From: Acidovorax_G sp046289925
GTDB lineage: Bacteria > Pseudomonadota > Gammaproteobacteria > Burkholderiales > Burkholderiaceae_C
Direction: 5' to 3'
DNA length: 9,064 nt
Assembly (NCBI GenBank): GCA_046289925.1
Contig: JBKBUN010000133.1
Span: 1 to 9,064 of the forward strand
Part shown: positions 1 to 4,321 of the stretch, piece after piece
Numbering within the stretch: the stretch's first letter is position 1
Layout: every line of letters starts with the position of its first letter
Notes under the pieces: generated by a model
Seen by the model: the letters and a program-made list of their open reading frames with translations, nothing else
What the model was told of the DNA's origin: nothing
Databases searched by the model: none
Position numbers and translations under genes: made by a program

Positions 1-18
1 GGGCCAAAAGACGGTGAA

Positions 19-41
19 AAATGGACCGCTGCGGCCCATTT
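19..41. repeat. Imperfect 23-bp palindrome upstream of tlyA
   Basis: Two 11-nt arms (AAATGG-a-CCGC and GCGG-c-CCATTT) meet at a central T, with a single A/C mismatch. A preceding A-run and a following T-run give it a terminator-like look, so it could end a gene lying off the left edge. It could also be a protein-binding dyad or a flank of the adjacent REP-like element. The symmetry is directly visible; any function is inference. Confidence 0.45.
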
Positions 42-43
42 GC

Positions 44-73
44 AGCCGACGATTCTCAAGTCCGACAGGCTCC
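44..73 (-). repeat. REP-like element, left copy (GGAG head plus imperfect hairpin)
   Basis: Read on the minus strand this is a 30-nt unit that starts with GGAG. It then folds as AGCC, a bulged T, G-C, a T/T mismatch, C-G, G-C and a G-U wobble around a loop of about 9 nt, closing with GGCT. A second copy at 9025-9054 on the plus strand matches at 27 of 30 positions, and all three differences fall in the loop. A GGAG/GTAG head followed by an imperfect palindrome is the known architecture of REP elements mobilised by RAYT transposases. No RAYT gene lies in the window, so this assignment is structural inference. It sits about 40 bp upstream of the tlyA start. Confidence 0.6.
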
Positions 74-114
74 TAGGGCCGGATTTTGTTTGAAGCAAGG
101 CAGGGGGAGGGCGC

Positions 115-1116
115 ATGCGCGCTGATGTGTGTCTGGTGGAAAAAGGCCATGCGGCCACGCGCTCGCAGGCGCAGCGGCTGATCGCCTCGGGCGTCGAATG
201 GCGGGCAACGCCGCGCGCGCCCTGGGTGCGCGTGGCCAAGAACTCCGACGACATCCCCGCTGCGGCCGAAATCCGCCTGCTTGACGATGCCGAGGCCCGC
301 TACCTCTCGCGCGGCGGCCTCAAGCTCGAAGGTGCCTTGCAGGCCACCGGCCTGCAGGTAGCGGGCTGGCGCTGCCTGGACGTGGGCCAAAGCACGGGCG
401 GCTTCACCGATTGCCTGCTGCAGCAGGGTGCGGCGCAGGTGATCGGCGTAGACGTGGGCCAGGGCCAGTTGCACGAACGCTTGCGCGCCGATCCGCGCGT
501 GGTCTGCCTCGAAGGGATCAACGCCCGCGGACTCACGCCCGAAGCCCTGCGCGAAGCCTGCGACGCCGCGCTGTGCGAGGTGGTCGAGCAGGACCAGGAG
601 GACAACGACACCCAGCCCGTGGCCCCCTACGCCTGGATGCGCAACGGCGGCCTGGTGGCCGATGACTACGACGACAGCGACGACGCCAAAGAGCACGAGA
701 TCGAGGCCTTCAAGGCCGAGCGTGCCGCCAAGGCCCGTGCCCGGGCCGAGGGTCGCGTGCCCACGGTGCGCAAGCGCCGCACGGGCACCGAGCACATCGA
801 CATCACGCCGCAGTTCGACTTGGTAACGGGCGACCTGTCGTTCATCTCGCTGACGCTGGTGCTGCCGGCCTTGGTGCCGCTGATGGCGCCGCAGGGGCGG
901 TTGCTCATGCTGGTCAAGCCGCAGTTCGAACTGCAGCCCGGCCAGGTGGGCAAGGGCGGCATCGTGCGCGACGACACGCTCTATCCAGTGGTCGAGCAGC
1001 GCATCCGCGACGCTTGCGTGCAGGCCGGGCTGGTGGTCGAGCGCTATTTCGACAGCCCCATCCGCGGTGGCGACGGCAACCGCGAATTCTTTGTAGAGGC
1101 AAGGAGGGCCGCATGA
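115..1116 (+). CDS. tlyA: TlyA-family S4/FtsJ-type rRNA 2'-O-methyltransferase
   Basis: The product (333 aa) is a TlyA-type SAM-dependent RNA ribose methyltransferase; characterised members methylate 16S and/or 23S rRNA cytidines. An S4 RNA-binding domain covers about residues 1-60 (RADVCLVEKGHAATRSQAQ). It is followed by the YLSRGGLKL linker motif and an FtsJ-like Rossmann fold whose SAM loop is LDVGQSTGGFTDCLL (88-102). The K-D-K-E catalytic set is visible as K70, D240 (GDLSFIS), K268 (LVKPQFE) and E327. Typical TlyA proteins have about 240-270 residues. The excess is a charged insert at about 150-235, D/E-rich first and then K/R-rich, placed just before D240. The ATG at 115 follows a purine-rich Shine-Dalgarno sequence (GGGGGAGG, about 103-110). 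The stop overlaps the metF start, indicating co-transcription. Some TlyA homologues were described as haemolysins; the sequence argues for rRNA methylation, but the exact target cannot be read from it. Confidence 0.9.
   Translation: MRADVCLVEKGHAATRSQAQRLIASGVEWRATPRAPWVRVAKNSDDIPAAAEIRLLDDAEARYLSRGGLKLEGALQATGLQVAGWRCLDVGQSTGGFTDCLLQQGAAQVIGVDVGQGQLHERLRADPRVVCLEGINARGLTPEALREACDAALCEVVEQDQEDNDTQPVAPYAWMRNGGLVADDYDDSDDAKEHEIEAFKAERAAKARARAEGRVPTVRKRRTGTEHIDITPQFDLVTGDLSFISLTLVLPALVPLMAPQGRLLMLVKPQFELQPGQVGKGGIVRDDTLYPVVEQRIRDACVQAGLVVERYFDSPIRGGDGNREFFVEARRAA
1101..1107 (+). promoter_or_regulatory. Ribosome binding site of metF inside tlyA
   Basis: AAGGAGG, a near-perfect complement to the 16S rRNA 3' end, lies 5 nt before the metF ATG at 1113 and inside the last codons of tlyA. 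It fixes the metF start at 1113 rather than at the upstream in-frame start at 1014. Confidence 0.85.
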
Positions 1117-1973
1117 CGGCAACCCCCATCACAGCCACCGCGTTGCCGGTGAGCCTTGAGTTTTTTCCCCCCAAGACGCCTGAGGGCGCGGCCAAGCTGC
1201 GCACGGTGCGCCAGCAGCTTTACGCGCTCAAGCCCGAGTTTTGCTCGGTCACCTATGGCGCGGGCGGATCCACCCAGCAGGGCACCTTCGACACGGTGCA
1301 GGAGATCTTGTCCGAAGGCGTGGACGCGGCCTCGCACTTCTCGTGCATTGGCGCCACGCGTGCCAGCGTGCGAGAGCAGCTCGCCACGCTCAAGGCCATG
1401 GGTGTCAAGCGCCTGGTGGCACTGCGCGGCGACCTGCCCAGCGGCTACGGCATAGGGGGCGAATTCCAGTACGCGAGCGATCTGGTGGCCTTCATCCGGG
1501 CCGAAACCGGACGCGACTTCCACATCGAAGTGGCCGCCTATCCCGAAGTGCACCCCCAGGCCCGCTCGCCCGAAGCCGACCTGCAGGCCTATGCGGCCAA
1601 GGTGCGCGCTGGGGCCGATTCGGCGATCACGCAGTACTTCTACAACAGCGACGCGTACTTCCGTTTTGTGGACGACGCCCACCGACTCGGAGCCGACGTG
1701 CCCGTGGTGCCGGGCATCATGCCCATCACCAGTTCTGCGCAGCTGCTGCGCTTTTCCGACGCCTGCGGCGCCGAGATTCCGCGCTGGATTCGCCTGCGCC
1801 TGCAGGCCTACGGGGACGACACGGCCTCGATCAAGGCTTTTGGCCTCGACGTGGTGACCGACCTGTGCGACCAGTTGCGCAATGCGGGCGTGCCGGCGCT
1901 GCACTTCTACAGCATGAACCAGAGCAGTGCGACGCTCGAAATTTGCGAGCGCCTGGGGCTGGTGCGCGCCTGA
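1113..1973 (+). CDS. metF: Methylenetetrahydrofolate reductase MetF
   Basis: This FAD-dependent enzyme (286 aa) reduces 5,10-methylenetetrahydrofolate to 5-methyltetrahydrofolate, the methyl donor for methionine synthesis. The whole protein is the MetF (beta/alpha)8 barrel and is full length for a bacterial enzyme. The N-terminal SLEFFPPKTPEG contains the catalytic Glu (E16, equivalent to E. coli Glu28). VTYGAGGST (46-54) belongs to the flavin/folate site. LRGDLP contains D107, equivalent to E. coli Asp120. QYFYNSDAYFRF (174-185) and PVVPGIMPI (198-206) are further family signatures. The start overlaps the tlyA stop as ATGA and has its own strong Shine-Dalgarno, so translational coupling is likely. 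Both proteins belong to SAM metabolism, one helping to regenerate methyl groups and one spending them. In related betaproteobacteria ahcY is often nearby, but it is not in this window. Confidence 0.97.
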   Translation: MTATPITATALPVSLEFFPPKTPEGAAKLRTVRQQLYALKPEFCSVTYGAGGSTQQGTFDTVQEILSEGVDAASHFSCIGATRASVREQLATLKAMGVKRLVALRGDLPSGYGIGGEFQYASDLVAFIRAETGRDFHIEVAAYPEVHPQARSPEADLQAYAAKVRAGADSAITQYFYNSDAYFRFVDDAHRLGADVPVVPGIMPITSSAQLLRFSDACGAEIPRWIRLRLQAYGDDTASIKAFGLDVVTDLCDQLRNAGVPALHFYSMNQSSATLEICERLGLVRA

Positions 1974-2106
1974 GCGGCCAGGCGCGTGCAGGCCCTGTGC
2001 GGGCCCGACAGGCGCGCGACCGCACGCACCGCGCAGTGCGCCGTGCGGCCCGTTCCTTGGGCTACCATTTCGGCCCGTGCGGCGCCAGCGCGACCGCGGC
2101 CTCGAC
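1974..2106 (+). other. Structured intergenic region after metF with nested hairpin
   Basis: This 133-bp gap holds several inverted repeats. GGCCC/GGGCC pair around a 5-nt loop (1991-2005). A larger hairpin runs over 2020-2048: outer arms CCGCACG and CGTGCGG enclose a 4-nt bulge and an inner GCGCA-G-TGCGC palindrome. No T-run follows either one, so neither is a canonical intrinsic terminator. CCGTGCGGC occurs at 2041-2049 and again at 2075-2083. Between the copies lies GCTACCAT (2061-2068), a weak -10-like sequence that could serve the small gene at 2107. No convincing -35 is visible. Confidence 0.4.
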
Positions 2107-2352
2107 ATGACAGCTCTGCCATCCAGCGCCCTGCGCACCGCCAGCCAGCGCAACACGCCGTCCGGCGTGGTGGTCCAGTTGCGCCGTGAGTACCAGCAGC
2201 CCACGCGCGAGCAGCAGGCCCGGCAGGCCGCACAATGTGCCGGATCGCGCCGCATTCTGGCCGCCCACAAGGCATGCACCGACCTGATGCTGGGTGGGCG
2301 CGCCGACCTGTGGCGCTTTGAGGACAAGGTTGGCGCGCGCCGCATGCTTTGA
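2107..2352 (+). CDS. Small conserved-looking protein of unknown function
   Basis: An 81-aa reading frame starts at ATG 2107. I do not recognise the family. The product is hydrophilic and basic, with many Arg and Gln residues (REYQQPTREQQARQAAQ at about 27-43), two Cys, no signal peptide and no membrane segment, so it is probably cytoplasmic and mostly helical. Codon use shows the same G/C third-position bias as the flanking genes, and its own composition is protein-like rather than the Pro/Arg-rich pattern of shadow frames; this is the main argument that it is real. No clear Shine-Dalgarno precedes the ATG. Its 3' end overlaps the most likely rlpA starts, suggesting coupling with that gene. 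An in-frame ATG at 2287 gives no better alternative start. Confidence 0.6.
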   Translation: MTALPSSALRTASQRNTPSGVVVQLRREYQQPTREQQARQAAQCAGSRRILAAHKACTDLMLGGRADLWRFEDKVGARRML

Positions 2353-3166
2353 GCCGCCGCGGCATGGGCGGCCTGCTGGACACTGGCGCGCGGTGGCGGT
2401 CGGTTGGTTCGCGTGGGGGCTGGCCTGCTGGACGGTGCCTGCCGGGGCGTACGAGCCAGCCGCAGCGCTCGCGGTACTGGCCAGTGCCGAGGCCGATGCC
2501 CTGCCGCCCATCCCACCGCCGCCGCAGCGGGGGGCCACCCCGGCCGCGACCCCGGCACCTACGCCCGTATCGGCACCGGCACCCGGGCCGTCTTCGGAGC
2601 TGCCGCGGGCGGAGTCCTCTGGCCAGGCGGTGCCCACCGCAGATTCCCCGGCCGATGCGCCCTCTCCGGCGGGGCTGCCGTCTGCAGAGGCCGGCACGCC
2701 CGCATTGCCCACGGTGGCGGTGGACACCGCAGCCATCGACGTCACGCCGCTGGAACAGGGCCTGGCCTCCTGGTACGGACCAGGCTTGCACCGCCGGCGC
2801 ACGGCCAGCGGCGAGTTGTTTGACATGCACGGGTTCACTGCGGCCCATCGGACTTTGCCTTTTGGCACGCAACTGTGCGTGCGCAGCCTGGTCAACGGCC
2901 GGGCCGTGGTCGTGCGCATCAACGACCGTGGCCCCCATCTGCGCGATCGCGTGATCGACCTGAGCCAAGCCGCCGCCCGCGAACTGGGCCTGATGGGCCT
3001 GGGCATCAAGCCCGTGGCTTTCTGGCGCATGGAAGAAGGCGATGCGTGCGAAGACCAAGCGCCCGAGGCGCTCGCACCAGCGCCCGACACCACGGCCCCC
3101 GCGGCACCGCAGGTTCGGCGAGCGGCACCGCCTGCGCAGCGCCGACCTGCGCCCGTCAAACGCTAA
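2330..3166 (+). CDS. rlpA: RlpA-like septal ring lytic transglycosylase / DPBB-domain protein
   Basis: The product (278 aa from this start) is an exported RlpA-like protein. Characterised RlpA cleaves denuded peptidoglycan glycan strands and helps daughter-cell separation. A hydrophobic segment at about 20-37 ends in an AGA signal-peptidase-I site near residue 40. Residues 41-142 form an Ala/Pro-rich linker. The double-psi beta-barrel covers about 143-231: GLASWYGPGLHRRRTASGE, FDMHGFTAAHRTLPFGT and RINDRGPHLRDRVIDLS. The conserved H173 and D199 are present. A short Ala/Pro/Arg tail replaces the SPOR domain of E. coli RlpA, and no standard lipobox is seen, so this is probably a soluble periplasmic form. 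The start is uncertain. TTG 2330 has GAGG 6 nt upstream and leaves a reasonable n-region; GTG 2294 gives a longer one without a Shine-Dalgarno, and GTG 2393 lacks basic residues before the hydrophobic core. Confidence 0.85.
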   Translation: MARAACFEPPRHGRPAGHWRAVAVGWFAWGLACWTVPAGAYEPAAALAVLASAEADALPPIPPPPQRGATPAATPAPTPVSAPAPGPSSELPRAESSGQAVPTADSPADAPSPAGLPSAEAGTPALPTVAVDTAAIDVTPLEQGLASWYGPGLHRRRTASGELFDMHGFTAAHRTLPFGTQLCVRSLVNGRAVVVRINDRGPHLRDRVIDLSQAAARELGLMGLGIKPVAFWRMEEGDACEDQAPEALAPAPDTTAPAAPQVRRAAPPAQRRPAPVKR

Positions 3167-3186
3167 TGTGCGCTCGCACCCAAGGA

Positions 3187-3212
3187 GGCGATCCGCACGC
3201 GCTGCGGACGCC
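3187..3212. terminator. GC-rich hairpin between convergent rlpA and rlmJ
   Basis: GGCG-a-TCCGCA pairs with TGCGGA-CGCC around the loop CGCGC. This gives a 10-bp stem with one bulged A, centred between the two convergent stop codons. No T-run follows on either strand, so it is not a classic intrinsic terminator. It may act as a bidirectional pause or terminator, or as a 3'-end stabiliser for both transcripts. The stem is visible; the role is inferred from position. Confidence 0.45.
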
Positions 3213-3227
3213 CTGCGCCGTCAGGCG

Positions 3228-4115
3228 TCAGCCGCCGGTGTCGAGCGACCAGGCTGCGTTGCGGTCTTGGCCCAGCAGTTCCACCATCTGCGGCAGCGCC
3301 GCCTGCAGCGCGGGTTGGAGGGTGTAGGGCGGGTTGATGAGAAACATGCCGCTGGCCGCCAGACCCGGGCGGCGCGTGCTGCCGTCGGCCGCGCGTACGG
3401 CTTGGCCCGACTTCACGGTCAGCGTGGCATGCAGCCAGCTTTTGCCTGCGCGTGTCGCCAGGGTGCGCAGCCGTCGGGGCAGGTCGTGGGCTTCGGGGCG
3501 CGGAATGATCGGATACCAGATGGCATAGGTTCCGGTGGCAAAGCGCTTGAGCGCATCCTCCACCAGACCCAGCACCTTGCCGTAGTCGCTCTTGATTTCA
3601 TAGCTAGGATCGCAGAGCAGAAAAGCACGGCGGGACGGTGGGGGTAGAAACTTTCGCACCCCCTCGAAACCGTCTTCGTGCAGCACAGCGATCTGTCGGC
3701 CGGCCTCCAACTGGGCCACGTTGCCTGCCAGTGCACGCAGGTCGGTCGGGTGCAGTTCGAACAGCTTGAGACGGTCCTGCGGGCGCAGCAAGCCGTGCAG
3801 CAGAAACGGAGAGCCCGGGTACACGCGCAGTGACGTGCCCTGGTTGAAGTTGCGCACGCGCTCCAGGTACTGCTGCAGCGCCGGGCTCAGCCCGTCGGCT
3901 GGGGCCTGCGCCAAGCGCAGCACGCCTTCGGAGGCTTCGCCGCTGGTGCTGGCGTAGTCGCCGTCGAGCCGGTAGAGCCCCGCCCCCGCATGGGTGTCGA
4001 GCACCGCCAGGGCCGTGTCTTTCTCAGTCAGGTGTTGCAGAGCGGCGATCACAGTGGTGTGCTTGAGCACGTCCGCATGGTTCCCGGCGTGGAAGGCGTG
4101 GCGATAACTGAACAT
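3228..4115 (-). CDS. rlmJ: 23S rRNA (adenine(2030)-N6)-methyltransferase RlmJ
   Basis: RlmJ (295 aa; E. coli protein about 280 aa) uses SAM to methylate N6 of A2030 in 23S rRNA. The N-terminus MFSYRHAFHAGNHADVLKH is the family signature, keeping Y4, H6 and K18, which contribute to substrate and cofactor binding in the E. coli enzyme. The SAM-binding segment is LAVLDTHAGAG (36-46). Motif IV is DPSYE (169-173) instead of the DPPYE of E. coli; the catalytic Asp (D169) is kept. NPPYTLQPAL near the C-terminus is also typical. The gene is convergent with rlpA and divergent from the kinase, so it is probably monocistronic. No Shine-Dalgarno precedes the ATG. A -10-like TACCAT on the minus strand at 4127-4122 lies only 6 nt upstream, which would make the transcript leaderless if used, but no -35 supports it. 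Confidence 0.95.
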   Translation of the reverse strand: MFSYRHAFHAGNHADVLKHTTVIAALQHLTEKDTALAVLDTHAGAGLYRLDGDYASTSGEASEGVLRLAQAPADGLSPALQQYLERVRNFNQGTSLRVYPGSPFLLHGLLRPQDRLKLFELHPTDLRALAGNVAQLEAGRQIAVLHEDGFEGVRKFLPPPSRRAFLLCDPSYEIKSDYGKVLGLVEDALKRFATGTYAIWYPIIPRPEAHDLPRRLRTLATRAGKSWLHATLTVKSGQAVRAADGSTRRPGLAASGMFLINPPYTLQPALQAALPQMVELLGQDRNAAWSLDTGG

Positions 4116-4321
4116 GGGTCAATGGTAACGGGCGGGAGGCGCGCTACAGTCCGGGGTCTTGCCGCCCGCTGGGCGCGGGCGTTGATGCTTTTGCCCGACA
4201 GCCCGCCATGTGCTGCGGTTATGCTGCGCCAGTGGGTGCGTCATGATCGGCACCGCCGCCGTGGCGGTGGCACCATAGGGCCTGCGCCCCGAAGGGCTGA
4301 TTTGTCTTGCACGCTATCACC
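4116..4321. other. Divergent intergenic region rlmJ / kinase
   Basis: These 206 bp must hold the start signals of both divergent genes. On the plus strand a TATGCT at 4220-4225 is a possible -10, but only poor -35 candidates stand before it. Two small hairpins would lie in the kinase leader: CACCGCC/GGCGGTG with a 5-nt loop (4251-4269) and GCCC/GGGC with a CGAA tetraloop (4286-4297). No T-run follows them. I see no convincing operator, and no recognisable small gene. Confidence 0.35.

Noticed and set aside
73..1122. 349-aa open frame antisense to tlyA
   Set aside because: It mirrors tlyA almost exactly, is His/Gly/Leu/Val-repetitive and has no domain logic. Long antisense frames are expected in high-GC genes.
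2005..2013. CCGACAGGC, identical to part of the REP-like element, considered as a degraded third copy
   Set aside because: Only 9 bases match, and the GGAG head and the second arm are missing. This is likely chance in GC-rich DNA.
1044..2558. 504-aa open frame antisense to metF and the small gene
   Set aside because: It spans several well-supported plus-strand elements and has Arg/Ala/Pro/Gly-biased composition. It is a shadow of GC-rich coding DNA.
2062..3159. 365-aa minus-strand frame opposite rlpA
   Set aside because: It is Gly/Ala/Ser-rich and complementary to the Ala/Pro linker codons of rlpA. The plus strand carries a clear DPBB domain.
3182..3188. AAGGAGG, a perfect Shine-Dalgarno-like sequence after rlpA
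   Set aside because: No start codon or coding-like frame follows at a usable distance, and the sequence leads straight into the intergenic hairpin.
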